DNA of 64,000 bases, taken from Stutzerimonas stutzeri. Lineage in GTDB: Bacteria > Pseudomonadota > Gammaproteobacteria > Pseudomonadales > Pseudomonadaceae. Every line of letters starts with the position of its first letter. Position 1 is the first letter of the stretch. This document shows positions 10,739 to 21,634 of the stretch, one piece after another. The translations under genes and the position numbers were made by a program. Location of the stretch: assembly GCA_019056435.1 (NCBI GenBank), contig CP077644.1, positions 1-64,000 on the forward strand. Direction: 5' to 3'. The notes beneath the pieces are model-generated. The model worked only from the letters and a program-made list of their open reading frames with translations. It was not told where the DNA came from and made no database searches.

Positions 10739-11535
10739 GTCGCTCTCGTAAAAAACATACGCCTAAAATTTCGACATTCAGTGCTAATTTACCGGTGAAA
10801 CAAGGAACACAATCTAGCGAAGACCGTACCGAGCAAGTGGAAGCTGTCAAAGAATTTTCTGCAACGACGACTATCACGAATCCGTATCAGTCCTTACCAG
10901 CAACCGGACTTTCTCGTATTATCACAAAAAAACTGCCCGAAGACATGGAAGGCATTGTTCAATACTATAATCATATTGATGCGATTCAGGCGACAAGTTT
11001 TGTCGAAAAGTGTCGTATTCTTGCGCATGCAAATAGCCTGTTCCGGATCCGGAAACAAAAAAGGAATTTAAACAAGAAGAGGGAAATTGGAAAGACTTCT
11101 TAGCGAAGATTGGGATGTCTCATTCCCAAGTGAATCGTTTCGTTTCTTTTGGAACACGTTTGGTCCAAATATTTTAGAAAAAACGATTGAACAAGATTTC
11201 AGTGCGACCAAGTTAGCAGAACTCTTGTCATGGCCGGAAGATCCAAAGCTCGCATTACTTGAGAGTAAGAAATATTACACAGCAAATGGGGACAAAACAG
11301 TTTATGAAATGACACGTGAAGAACTGCGTGAAGTGAAGCGTATGTTGATCGAGCGTCAAGAGCAGGCGTCATTGAAGCTGATTCTCCCAATGTAAAACCT
11401 ATGAAGGTCCATATTCGATTTTCAGATTTAACGGATCCATTATATGTTGGATTAACACAAGCCGCTAAAAAAGAACATGTATCTGAAGATGAAATTATTC
11501 GTCGAGCCTTAAATAAGTATTTGAATGAATCCTGA
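10735..11535 (+). CDS. Second partition partner with RHH-like C-terminus (frameshifted)
   Basis: Begins MSRSRKKHTPKIS. Three frame changes (about 11040, 11160 and 11370) give roughly 267 residues. The middle, NWKDFLAKIGMSHSQVNRF, resembles the helical DUF3102-type segment of the upstream partner; the C-terminus VHIRFSDLTDPLYVGLTQAA, then EHVSEDEIIRRALNKYL, again looks like a ribbon-helix-helix fold. Layout therefore parallels the gene at 9282, although overall similarity is low. Likely adaptor of the second ParA. Confidence 0.6.
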
Positions 11536-11549
11536 GGCAACCTAAGAAA

Positions 11550-11578
11550 TAGACAATATATCGTGGATTTGTTATATT
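11550..11578 (+). promoter_or_regulatory. Promoter for the abiF-associated small RNA
   Basis: TAGACA (11550-11555), a 17-bp spacer and TATATT (11573-11578) form a near-consensus sigma-A promoter. Transcription would start near 11585, directly ahead of the hairpin RNA. Confidence 0.6.
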
Positions 11579-11584
11579 ATTTGT

Positions 11585-11637
11585 AACAGAACCCACCACG
11601 CCTCTTCACAATGCGGACCACGGTGGGTCATTTTTTT
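11585..11637 (+). ncRNA. Putative small RNA upstream of the Abi_2/AbiF gene
   Basis: A 50-nt transcript would start just after the -10 element. ACCCACC (11591-11597) pairs with GGTGGGT (11622-11628), with a smaller inner CGC/GCG pairing, and seven T follow, so the 3-prime end is an intrinsic terminator. A conserved ncRNA is known upstream of abiF genes and is reported to act as the RNA antitoxin of the HEPN protein. The position 20 bp before the Abi gene and the promoter-hairpin-terminator layout fit that element. Consensus match was not tested. Confidence 0.6.
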
Positions 11638-11657
11638 ATACAAATGGGGGCAAGGAC

Positions 11658-12536
11658 ATGGATTCTATGGAGCCTAACCAGTTAAAAGTACCAAAAACTT
11701 ACGAAGAACAAGTATCCATTTTAAAAGAGCGCGGTCTGCATATTGAAAATGAACAAAAAGCTATAGAAGTACTTAAACGGATCAATTACTATCGTTTGAC
11801 CGCATACGGCTTAACACTGAAGACGAGTGATAAAGTAGATCAATTTAAGTCTGGAATTTCATTTGAACATATTTTAAAGTTGTACGAATTCGATAAAGAA
11901 CTGAGACTTTTGTTGCTAGATGCAATTGAAAGTATTGAAACTGCGTTTCGTGCTCATATCGCTTATTATCATGCGCATACGTATGGTGCAGATGCTTACA
12001 AAGACCCTACGCACTTTAAAAATGAAACGTATCATGCTAAGTTTTTGACTAATCTTGAGCGTTCGCTTAAAGAAAATGAGCGGGAACTCTTTGTGAAGCA
12101 TCATCATACAAAATATCAAAGTAATTTCCCGATATGGGTAGCCGTCGAGGTCCTGTCCTTTTCGACACTCTCCATGATGTTTAAGAACTTACATAATCAA
12201 GACAAGCAAACGATTTCTAAAGAACACTATTCGATGGATTTTAAATACATTGAAAGCTGGTTATATACGTTAACGATGATTCGGAATATCTGTGCACACC
12301 ATGGGCGGTTATATGGTAAAACGTTAACGATTCGACCTCAAGTATTTGCGAACGTTAAAAAAGAACTTTCAAATGAACGAATCTTTATTGTGTTCTTTAT
12401 CATTTCAAAACTGTTGACTTCAAACGAGCGGAACGTATTTGTAGACAAGCTTACTCACCTTTTAGACACATACGCAACCTTTATTGATTATAAACAGTTA
12501 GGTATTCCCCAAAGGTGGAAACAATATTTCGAATAA
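11658..12536 (+). CDS. abiF: Abi_2 family abortive-infection protein (AbiF/AbiD type, HEPN)
   Basis: Intact 292-residue protein and one of the few long genes here without a frameshift. The start MDSMEPNQLKVPKTYEEQ and the segment INYYRLTAYGLTL are typical of Abi_2 proteins. IRNICAHHGRLYG near residue 220 contains the R-N-x-x-x-H motif of HEPN ribonucleases, and an all-helical core lies around it (ELRLLLLDAIESIETAFRAH). Proteins of this family stop phage growth by RNA cleavage or growth arrest. The upstream small RNA may hold it inactive. A strong bidirectional terminator follows. Confidence 0.88.
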   Translation: MDSMEPNQLKVPKTYEEQVSILKERGLHIENEQKAIEVLKRINYYRLTAYGLTLKTSDKVDQFKSGISFEHILKLYEFDKELRLLLLDAIESIETAFRAHIAYYHAHTYGADAYKDPTHFKNETYHAKFLTNLERSLKENERELFVKHHHTKYQSNFPIWVAVEVLSFSTLSMMFKNLHNQDKQTISKEHYSMDFKYIESWLYTLTMIRNICAHHGRLYGKTLTIRPQVFANVKKELSNERIFIVFFIISKLLTSNERNVFVDKLTHLLDTYATFIDYKQLGIPQRWKQYFE

Positions 12537-12548
12537 CTGTATAGATGG

Positions 12549-12594
12549 AAAGGGACGAAGAAGTCGTCAATATGCGACTTCTCTTCGTCCCTTT
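12549..12594. terminator. Bidirectional terminator between abiF and the coiled-coil genes
   Basis: A stem of 18 pairs (AAAGGGACGAAG and AAGTCG with their complements, one 2-nt bulge) and an 8-nt loop, flanked by A-rich and T-rich runs, serves the converging genes on both strands. Confidence 0.85.
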
Positions 12595-12597
12595 TTG

Positions 12598-12861
12598 TTA
12601 CGAATTATTCTGTTGAAGGTTTCGTTCCCGAAGAACAGCAAGCTCCACCTGTTCTTGTAGTCGATGTTCAAACGCTTCTTTTTCGCGGCGAAGAAGTTGT
12701 ACTTCTAAGTGAAGTTTTTGATTTTCTTCTTCGAGTTGATCATTTCGACGCGTTTTGCCTTTTAATTCATCCACAGTATCCATTAAACTTTGATTTTGGC
12801 GATTTAATTGTTTTTGACTCTCTTCTAATTCTCGAATGGTTCCCTCCAAATCAAAGATCAT
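12598..12861 (-). CDS. Coiled-coil protein, third of a coupled trio
   Basis: 87 residues, almost all predicted coiled coil (LEESQKQLNRQNQSLMD, LEEENQKLHLEVQLLRREKE). Starts in an ATGA overlap with the stop of the preceding ORF. No catalytic motif. It may be a free adaptor or the C-terminal part of a longer KfrA-like protein split by indels. Confidence 0.55.
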   Translation of the reverse strand: MIFDLEGTIRELEESQKQLNRQNQSLMDTVDELKGKTRRNDQLEEENQKLHLEVQLLRREKEAFEHRLQEQVELAVLRERNLQQNNS

Positions 12862-13085
12862 TTTTTATGAACCTTTAGCTCTTCTTTTGCTGATTGTTTC
12901 TCCAACTCTAGTGCATTTAGTAAGTTTTGTTTATCTGTATGTAGTTGGTCCAATTGCTGTTGAAGTTGTTCTAGTTCTTCCTGGTGTTGCATGACTTTAG
13001 CTTCATATTCTCGATGAAGGTCTTCACTTTCCTTCACAACACTGTCTTCAAGCTCACGTATCGTTTCAGTATATTGAATTGTCAT
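12858..13085 (-). CDS. Coiled-coil protein, second of a coupled trio
   Basis: 75 residues of heptad-rich sequence (EELEQLQQQLDQLHTDKQN). It overlaps both neighbours by ATGA. Same alternatives as for the third ORF: a separate translationally coupled gene, or part of one coiled-coil protein broken by two indels that both happen to create ATGA. Confidence 0.5.
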   Translation of the reverse strand: MTIQYTETIRELEDSVVKESEDLHREYEAKVMQHQEELEQLQQQLDQLHTDKQNLLNALELEKQSAKEELKVHKK

Positions 13086-13342
13086 GCGTTGAGTTTCTTT
13101 TGTTGCTTCTCTAAGCGAAGCGCTCGTTCTTGAAAGAGTGAAGTAATCTGATTAAGTGTAGTTTCAAGTACATTATTCTCTTCATCGATTAATGGGTCTG
13201 GTGATTGTTTATCAGCTAATTGAATAAACTCTTCAAATAATTGATTCGTCGTTAGTTGTCGTTCTTGCATTAAACGTTGAATATGTTCTGTCACTTCTTC
13301 AGAGACACGAAATGATTTTACTTTTGTTTCGTTTGAGACCAT
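13082..13342 (-). CDS. RHH-like DNA-binding protein with coiled-coil tail, first of a coupled trio
   Basis: 86 residues. The N-terminus KVKSFRVSEEVTEHIQRLM, then LTTNQLFEEFIQLAD, is a strand-helix-helix pattern typical of ribbon-helix-helix domains; the C-terminus (LFQERALRLEKQQKKL) starts a coiled coil that continues in the next two ORFs. This domain order is like plasmid KfrA-type proteins, which bind DNA and form filaments through a long coiled coil. The promoter would lie between 13343 and 13430. Confidence 0.6.
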   Translation of the reverse strand: MVSNETKVKSFRVSEEVTEHIQRLMQERQLTTNQLFEEFIQLADKQSPDPLIDEENNVLETTLNQITSLFQERALRLEKQQKKLNA

Positions 13343-13430
13343 ACCCTATTCACTCCACGTCATTTTTATTTAGTATACCATACCGCATGTATCCCATTAA
13401 TCAAGCGTTTGTATTTTGCAATACAAATGT

Positions 13431-14806
13431 GGTTCTTACGCAATGTTGGTGAACGATGATGAGCAATCGCCCGAAGGTGGTCGCTCATTTTTTTGGAATA
13501 TCAGTGAGCACAACTCGGATCGGGATTTCGACAAAGCACCCGAATTCTGAGCAAGTCAAAATTTCCCCTTCCGTACATGAGTCGCTTCATCATCTTTAGA
13601 CGATTGACGTTTCCTTCCACGTAACCATTGCTTTCTTCAAACTGACAGGCCGCCAGGATCACCTCTACATTTTGTTTGAGGCGACCCACGAAACGCTTCA
13701 GTCCAGGATGTGATGTGACTTGTGGATTGGTGATCAACGAAAGGAGATGTCCCGCGTCCCGTTCCCGAATAGCTTCCCGAAATCCTTGAATGAAACAGAA
13801 CGGGATGGCGAGGTCTTCGAAACGGACCAACAGGTACGAGACATCGATGGTGTCATCCGGCCTAGTGACTGGCCATTGCCAGAGTAGACGACAGGCATCC
13901 TTGCGTGATACGAAAACCTGGGGTTCGGGAAGATCTCTCTCCGAGCGTCACGTGAACGGTGACGGACCGCGCCAAACGAGCCTCTGTAACCTAATTGTCT
14001 CAGATGAGCGTCCGTTTCCTGGAGTGTGTATCGATTTCGGACACATTCCCTCAATTGTGGCATGAAACGATCGATCAAGTGAGGTCTTTGTCGTTTCGGC
14101 GGGGAGGGTTCGTAAGCCGGATCACTGTATTTTTGACGGTCCTCCAATTCAAGCTGAGCATCTGGGCGATCGCATTCAGACTCATCCCTTGGCGGTGCAT
14201 GCTTTGAACCCTTTCGACCAACGGTCGTTTTGTCTCGTTCTCGGGTCCAGTCGGATGTTGCGGTTTCAAACCGTATGATACGGCACCTTTCGGATTTACA
14301 GGGATTCGAGAGGGGAGGACACGCTGGCATATCGAATTGAGGCATCGCCATAGGTTATCTACGAGGTGGAAGCGGTCGCTCACCACTACGATGTCCTGGT
14401 CGAGCAATGCCTCTTGATAGGCTGGGAATCGATCGACCGATGCGCGGATCGGCCGTTTCTCCAGATTCACAAGCCAATCCTTCAACGTGTCTGCTTCGCG
14501 GGTCCGCAAGAGGTCGATGGGACGATGGGTTGTCGCGTCACAGATGATGGTCCCGTATCGGTGACCCTTTTTGAAGGCGAAGTCATCAATGCCGATCACC
14601 TCAGCACAGGGGCTCGGGACGGGAACGCGTCGTAGCACCCTAAGTAGCGTGTCGTGACTGATTCGAAAACCTAGGACGGTCGTGACACGCTCGGCTTCCT
14701 TCGCACTCATGGCCAACATTAAAGTGGGACAACACACGCTCCGTACGGAGCGTTCTCCGCGAATGAGAAATGGCCCACGGCAATCGCTCTGTAAAGATGG
14801 AACGTT
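13431..14806 (-). mobile_element. ISL3-family element, copy 2, truncated at its transposase 5-prime end
   Basis: The element is nearly identical to the one at 6084-7771 but inverted. Its transposase-distal end is intact (GGTTCTTACGCAATGTTGG at 13431). The other end stops abruptly after AACGTT at 14806, where IS3-family sequence begins. The 21 bp just outside the intact end are the same as the 21 bp outside the left end of copy 1. Confidence 0.88.
13501..14806 (-). pseudogene. ISL3-family transposase, 5-prime truncated and frameshifted
   Basis: Encodes the transposase from about residue 80 to the end, including IDDFAFKKGHRYGT and SNGYVEGNVNRLK. It shares the A5 frame change with copy 1 (near 14128), and has its own frame changes near 13932 (one base shorter than copy 1) and near 14728 (one extra C). 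Loss of the zinc ribbon and start makes it inactive. Confidence 0.88.
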
Positions 14807-14947
14807 CCATCGAGACCTACATATCGTTCTACAACCATGACCGTTTCCAGAAACGGCTAAACGGCTTGAGCCCTGTCGAATACAGGTCTCAAGCCGCCTA
14901 GTTTGGTTTTCATTATTTGCCCTGTCTACTTGACGGGGAGCAGTTCA
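14807..14947 (+). mobile_element. IS3-family remnant: transposase C-terminus and right end
   Basis: The frame 14809-14901 reads IETYISFYNHDRFQKRLNG, then LSPVEYRSQAA and stop, the classic C-terminal end of IS3/IS150 OrfB proteins. The right terminal repeat ends GGGGAGCAGTTCA at 14947. The same tail occurs inverted at 58497. Everything upstream of the last 30 codons is missing, replaced by the truncated ISL3 copy. Confidence 0.85.
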
Positions 14948-14983
14948 CTTTTGTTTTCTGTTTATAAAAATTTTCTAATGAAA

Positions 14984-16476
<1,493 letters not shown>

Positions 16477-18152
16477 TTATGATGCTAATTGGCTTAATAC
16501 GAAAGCTAATGCCTTTTCAGGATTCCTAGTCAAATCTATATATTCTTTACCACCTGTAGATACCAATTTGATTCCTAAACGATCTGTATCCTTTTTTAGC
16601 ACTTCATAGTTTGATGCAACCTGTGGAGCTAAAATAACTAAATCATAATCTTTCAAAATATCATTATGTGATCCATAGGCTCCTGCCGCACTGAAATAGA
16701 AACATTACATTCTTTTTGCACCCTTTGTTAAGGCATTAGCTAATAATCCGCTTGTACCACCGCCTGCACAAAGGACTAAAACATTTTTCTCATCTGTTAT
16801 TATGTCTTGTTTAACTTCAGGTACAACTGTTTCGCTTTTCGGAGCAATTACTTCTTTGACAGGATGATTCTTTTCTTCAAGTTCTTGTTGCACCTTTTGC
16901 TTGTCGTAAACTTTGAAGAATGGATAATAAATAAGAAAGTCTACAACTAATAATAGAATGGCCAAGAGAAAGGCAAAACCGGCAAATCCAGTACCCATGA
17001 TGATTCCAAGTGGACCAGGAGTTGTCCAAGGCAAGACATACATGAATGAATTCATACCTAAAACATCAACAAAGAATTTAAAAAGCCAAACGTTTACAAT
17101 CGGTGTAAGTATAAATGGTACAAAGAAAACGGGATTTAGAACGAGCGGTGCACCAAATAATACTGGTTCATTGACACCAAAAAGAACCGGGATGGAAGAA
17201 GCTTTACCAACAGCTCTTAGTTGTTTTGACTTTGCTAAGAAAGCGAACATTAAAGTAACAACTAAAGTTGCGCCAGTTCCGCCTAAAGTAGCAACGAATT
17301 GTTGAACACCAGGTGTTAAAATATTTACTGCTTGTTCCCCGTTTTGATACATTTGTAGGTTTGCTTCAATATTAATGTAATAAATTGCCGCAACAGCTGG
17401 TTCTACAATTGAAGGGCCATGTATGCCGATAAACCAGAATAATGCCATCGCACCAAAAATAATCGCGAGACCTAAATAGCCATCAGACGCTGAAAAGAGA
17501 GGTTTGAAGAGTTCTATAACTGCCTGCGCAAAGTTTATTTCGAAAAAGCTTCAAATGCCAGGTCAAAAAGCCAGAAGAAGATCGTTGAAACTGCAAATGG
17601 AATTAAATCCTTGAACGTTTGGGCAATATTTGGCGGAACTTCTTCAGGTAATTTGATTGTCACGTTATTTTTGATACATACTTTATAAATATTAGCTACA
17701 GTAAAAGCAGTAATAAATGCTGTAAGTAATCCGGTTGATCCCATATATCCACTTGCAAAACCACCGTCAATTGGATTAGCGACTAACAGCAAAAATCCAA
17801 CAATAGCCGCTAGCATCGTAGATATATTACTTATCTGATTATTCTTTGGCAATTCCCGATTAAATGAGTCAGTTAAATGTTTTGCTGTAGTAGCCGCTAC
17901 AACTAAGCCCAATATTCCCATTGAATATGCATACGGTTTCATTAATATTGTTTCAATTTCTTTGCTCCAATAAAAACCAAAAATATTCGGCACGTATGCT
18001 ACCAGTAAAAAGATACTTGAGAATAAGACAATCGGCATTCCAGAAATGAAGCCATCTCTAACCGCTCTTAAATAGATATTCCGAGAAACCTTTTCGAAAA
18101 AAGGTTTCATTTTTTCTATTTGTGTAATTAAGGAATTCATCATGGAGTTCAT
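16477..18152 (-). CDS. lacE: PTS lactose-specific EIICB component (frameshifted)
   Basis: Membrane transporter that imports and phosphorylates lactose. The IIC part has about eight hydrophobic segments and the family signature [22 protein letters not shown]. The IIB part has [19 protein letters not shown] with the phospho-accepting Cys, then [13 protein letters not shown] after a frame change near 16705. Another frame change lies near 17530. The C-terminus ([18 protein letters not shown]) and about 555-residue length match LacE. It lies 6 bp after lacF. Confidence 0.9.
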
Positions 18153-18158
18153 AAATAA

Positions 18159-18471
18159 TCATCCCTTCGTATAAATGTCAATTAAATGTTCAACAATATC
18201 ACTTAATAGTAAGGTAGTCATTAAATGATCCTGGGCATGTACCATAATAAAGCCTAACTCAATGGATTCCCCGCCAGCCTCTGTTGCTAGTATTTGGGTT
18301 TGGGAATTATGTGCTTCTGTTAAGCTTTCCCTCGCCTCTTTCACTAGTCCTTCTGCAAAGATCTAGGTTGCCTTTTTTTGCTTCATTAACAGCTTGTAAT
18401 AATTTGGAACGTGCTTCACCGGCGAATGCAACAATTTCGAAACCTACCATGCTCACTTCTTCTTTATTCAT
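18159..18471 (-). CDS. lacF: PTS lactose-specific EIIA component (frameshifted)
   Basis: Soluble phosphocarrier that passes phosphate from HPr to the IIB domain of LacE. Start at 18471 with AAGGAGG 10 nt upstream. [18 protein letters not shown] is the family N-terminus and [12 protein letters not shown] contains the phosphorylated His. A frame change near 18360 splits the gene; the corrected length is about 104 residues, as usual for LacF. First gene of the lacFEG operon. Confidence 0.9.
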
Positions 18472-18728
18472 ATCTAATCCTCCTTAGTGAAAATAATAGA
18501 AATGTTTTGTTTTTGTTCTATTATGTTCTTTTTTGTTTATTTTTGTTTACATTCAAACTATATATCAGGGATTATTTTTTTGTCAAGCGCTTTCATTGGC
18601 TGTTAATACATTATTCACACATTGTATCACCCTATTATTTTGTTTGACATTTATCGTTTCAGGTGATAAATTCTAGGAAAAGGAACAAAATCAAACATTT
18701 TAGAACAAATTGAGAAGGGAGTGACAGT
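18472..18728. promoter_or_regulatory. Divergent lac promoter region with a cre site
   Basis: On the minus strand TTGACA (18581-18586) and TATATA 16 bp downstream form the lacFEG promoter; on the plus strand TTGACA (18644-18649), 17 bp and TAAATT form the lacR promoter. TGAAAGCGCTTGACA (minus strand, 18581-18595) is close to the CcpA cre consensus and overlaps the lacFEG -35 box, so glucose repression is likely. Several TGTTT/TTTGTTT runs between 18506 and 18560 resemble LacR (DeoR-family) operators. Confidence 0.7.
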
Positions 18729-19481
18729 GTGCTTAAAGAGCAACGCCTAGAAGCCATATTAAATTTAATTAATACTAATGGAATGGTACGCGTTTCAGAA
18801 ATCACTGAATTATTAAATGTAACAGAAATGACTGTTCGACGAGATTTACAGCCGCTTGAGGATCAAGGTCAAGTTGAGAGAATTCATGGCGGAGCAAAGG
18901 CTGTCAATGGATTTTCGGATAAAGAGCTGACTCATATTGAGAAGCAAGGCATCAATATAGAAGAAAAACAACAAATTGCTAGAACGATTGCCTCCTTAGT
19001 CGAAGAAAATGACACAATTTTTCTCGGTCCAGGTACAACGATTGAGTATGTGTATGACTTCTTGACGGTATTTCCTGCAAGAATCGTGACCAATTCCATT
19101 CATGTTTTCAACCGTTTTAATAAAAACGAAGGTTATGATCTTATTTTAATTGGTGGAAGCTATCGAGCTCGAACTGGAGCCTTTGTCGGAAGCTTCGCGA
19201 ATAATACATTAAAAAAGATTAATGTAAAAAAGCCTTTATAGGCTCAAATGGCGTCCATGGGAATGAAGTTTACACATCTAATGAAGAGGAAGGGATTACA
19301 CAGAGCATTATTTTAGATAATGCCCACGAAAAAATACATTGTTGCTGATCATAGCAAAATCTGGGGACAGGACTTTTTTAGCTTCTATCATTTGGATGGG
19401 GTAACTGCTTTAATAACCGATGATCAAATTCCCGAAGAAAAGAAGCTTAAGCTAGAAGAGTTTGTAAAAGTAATTTATTAA
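18729..19481 (+). CDS. lacR: Lactose PTS repressor LacR, DeoR family (frameshifted)
   Basis: GTG start at 18729 with AAGGGAG upstream. The N-terminal HTH VRVSEITELLNVTEMTVRR and the DLQPLEDQGQVERIHGG turn are typical of DeoR regulators, followed by a sugar-phosphate isomerase-like effector domain (IVTNSIHVF, LILIGGSYRARTGAFVG, FIGSNGVHGNEVYTS). Frame changes near 19235 and 19330. About 252 residues. The expected inducer is tagatose-6-phosphate. It heads the lacRABCD transcript and faces lacF. Confidence 0.88.
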
Positions 19482-19498
19482 ATATGAGGTGAATGGAC

Positions 19499-19928
19499 AT
19501 GAACATATTATTAGGATCAGATAAAGCTGGGTTAGAGTTGAAAAATCATATAAAAACTTTCTTAGAAGAAAAAACATCGATGTAATAGATAAAACACCAA
19601 ATGGAGCCGTTGACTTTGTAGATTCAACTGTTTTAGTCGCAAATGAAGTAAAAGAAGGCGGCGGTTCAATTGCTATTCTGTTCGATTCCTATGGAGCGGG
19701 TTCTTTTATGGCAAAGAACCAAAATAAAAGGCATCATTTGTGCGGAAGTCTCTGATGAACGAACAGCAAGAATGACAAGGGACCATAATAACACTTCTAT
19801 TATTACGATGGGGGGCCGAAGTTGTAGGTAAAGGCTTGGCTGAAAGTATTGTGATGGCCTTTATTAACTCAAAGTACTCAGCGGGACGCCATCAAATCCG
19901 AGTAGATATGTTAAACAAAATGATGTAA
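19499..19928 (+). CDS. lacA: Galactose-6-phosphate isomerase subunit LacA (frameshifted)
   Basis: With LacB it converts galactose-6-phosphate to tagatose-6-phosphate. [32 protein letters not shown] and [22 protein letters not shown] match LacA of the RpiB/LacAB fold. At least three indels (near 19574, 19722 and 19812) break the frame. About 142 residues. It starts 17 bp after the lacR stop. Confidence 0.85.
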
Positions 19929-19981
19929 ATCGTATAAACCATTTAGAGAGATTACATTAAAAGAATAAGGGAGAGTATAAG

Positions 19982-20500
19982 ATGATTATTTCATTAGGTT
20001 GTGACCATATTGTAACAGATGTAAAAATGGCAGTTTCTGACCATTTAAAATCTAAAGGACATACGGTTCTTGATATGGGGACGTATGATTTTACAAGAAC
20101 ACATTATCCTATCTATGGGAAAAAGGTGGCAGAAGCGGTTACGACCGGAGAAGCTGATTTAGGTGTAGTGATTTGCGGTACAGGCGTAGGAATTACAAAT
20201 TCAGCCGCTAAAGTAATAGGAGCAAGAGCAGCATTGGTAAGAGACGTTGCCACGGCCAAATATGCTAAAGAAAAACTAAATGCAAATGTCATTGGCGTTG
20301 GAGGCAAAATTACTGGAGAACATTTAATCCTAGAGATTGTCGATCACTTTATCGAAGCAAAATATGATGAAACAGAGGAAAACAACCAATTAGTGGAAAA
20401 AATTATGTCCCTTGAACCAGAAAATGATCATCAAACAGGAGACATTCACTTTTTTGACGAGTTCCTAGAAAAATGGGATGGGGGCGAATATCACGATTGA
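19982..20500 (+). CDS. lacB: Galactose-6-phosphate isomerase subunit LacB
   Basis: Intact, 172 residues, the usual length. [20 protein letters not shown] is the LacB N-terminus; [14 protein letters not shown] carries the conserved Cys-Gly-Thr-Gly loop of the RpiB fold and the isomerisation centre. AAGGGAG lies upstream of the ATG. It forms a heteromultimer with LacA. Confidence 0.93.
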   Translation: MIISLGCDHIVTDVKMAVSDHLKSKGHTVLDMGTYDFTRTHYPIYGKKVAEAVTTGEADLGVVICGTGVGITNSAAKVIGARAALVRDVATAKYAKEKLNANVIGVGGKITGEHLILEIVDHFIEAKYDETEENNQLVEKIMSLEPENDHQTGDIHFFDEFLEKWDGGEYHD

Positions 20501-20680
20501 TGATAAGCAATGAAATGAAAGGCTTTGTTAAACATCCTTGTTGATCTTGCAATTGCCTTCGGGGCATACGTTCAGCCATTTTTAGGCAGAAAAATGCTGA
20601 TCACATGGACCAAAGGCAATTTATCAACATTCATCATAAACAGAGCTAAAAAAGAAAAAACACGAGAAAGAGGCAGTGAA
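20501..20680. other. Unexplained 180-bp gap between lacB and lacC
   Basis: lac operons usually pack lacB and lacC closely. Here a frame starting near 20525 reads NILVDLAIAFGAYVQPFLG and runs in frame into lacC, but it lacks a ribosome site and I do not recognise it. It may be an inserted scar. The lacC ribosome site GAGAAAGAGG lies at its end. Confidence 0.4.
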
Positions 20681-21617
20681 ATGATTTTATCAGTCACAAT
20701 GAATCCCTCAGTTGATATTTCTTACCCTCTTAAACAATTTAAATTAAATGAGATTAATAGAATAGAACATGTGAGTAAAACCGCAGGCGGAAAAGGATTA
20801 AATGTTACACGGGTTATTTCACAATTAGAAGAAGATGTTCTGGCTACTGGTGTTATTGGCGGCACCCTTGGTGATTTTATCAACCAAGAATTAAAAAAGG
20901 CTGGTATTAAAAATGACTTTTTAAAGACTGAAAAAGAATCACGAAATTGTATTGCCATTCTTCACGAAGGAATGCAAACAGAGATCCTCGAATCGGGTCC
21001 AACCCTATCCCTAAAAGAAGGCAAAGCATTTTTAGATAAATTTGAAGGTCTATTATCAAAGACCTCATTTGTTACGATTTCAGGAAGTCTGCCAAAAGGG
21101 TTACCCGATGATTTCTACCATCAAATGCTAGTCATCAGTCATAAAAAAAGACGTTCCTGTGATACTTGACTCCTCGGGAGAATCCTTAAAACAAGTACTT
21201 CTTCATAAGGAAAAGCCCTTTGCCATTAAACCAAACCATACTGAATTGTCTCAGCTTATTGGGAAAGAGGTCAATAATGATAGAAATCTCTTAAAAGAAG
21301 TATTATCGCATGAATTATTTAACGATATTGAATGCGTGATGGTTTCAATGGGAAGTAAAGGTGCTTTGGTTAAATATAAGGATCGATTCTATAACGCAAT
21401 TATACCAAAAATTAATGTGGTAAATCCAGTAGGATCAGGTGATGCGACAGTTGCGGGGTTAGCTGTTTCTTTAAATAGAGGGGAATCCATTGAAACCGCC
21501 ATCAAAACCTCGATGACGGCAGGGATGCTGAACACAATAGAAGCTGGGACCGGAAGCGTTAATCTGAACCACTTTATGCACTATTTTAATTTAGTTGAGA
21601 TAAACGAAATCTACTAA
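20681..21617 (+). CDS. lacC: Tagatose-6-phosphate kinase LacC (frameshifted)
   Basis: Phosphorylates tagatose-6-phosphate to the 1,6-bisphosphate with ATP. PfkB family: MILSVTMNPSVDISYPL opens the protein, GGKGLNVTRVISQL is the first signature, SGSLPKGLP lies in the core, and NVVNPVGSGDATVAGLA carries the anion hole and catalytic Asp. A frame change near 21145 joins the halves (about 312 residues). The ATG at 20681 is preferred over the longer in-frame reading because of the GAGAAAGAGG ribosome site. Confidence 0.9.
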
Positions 21618-21634
21618 AAAGGGAGACTACTACT

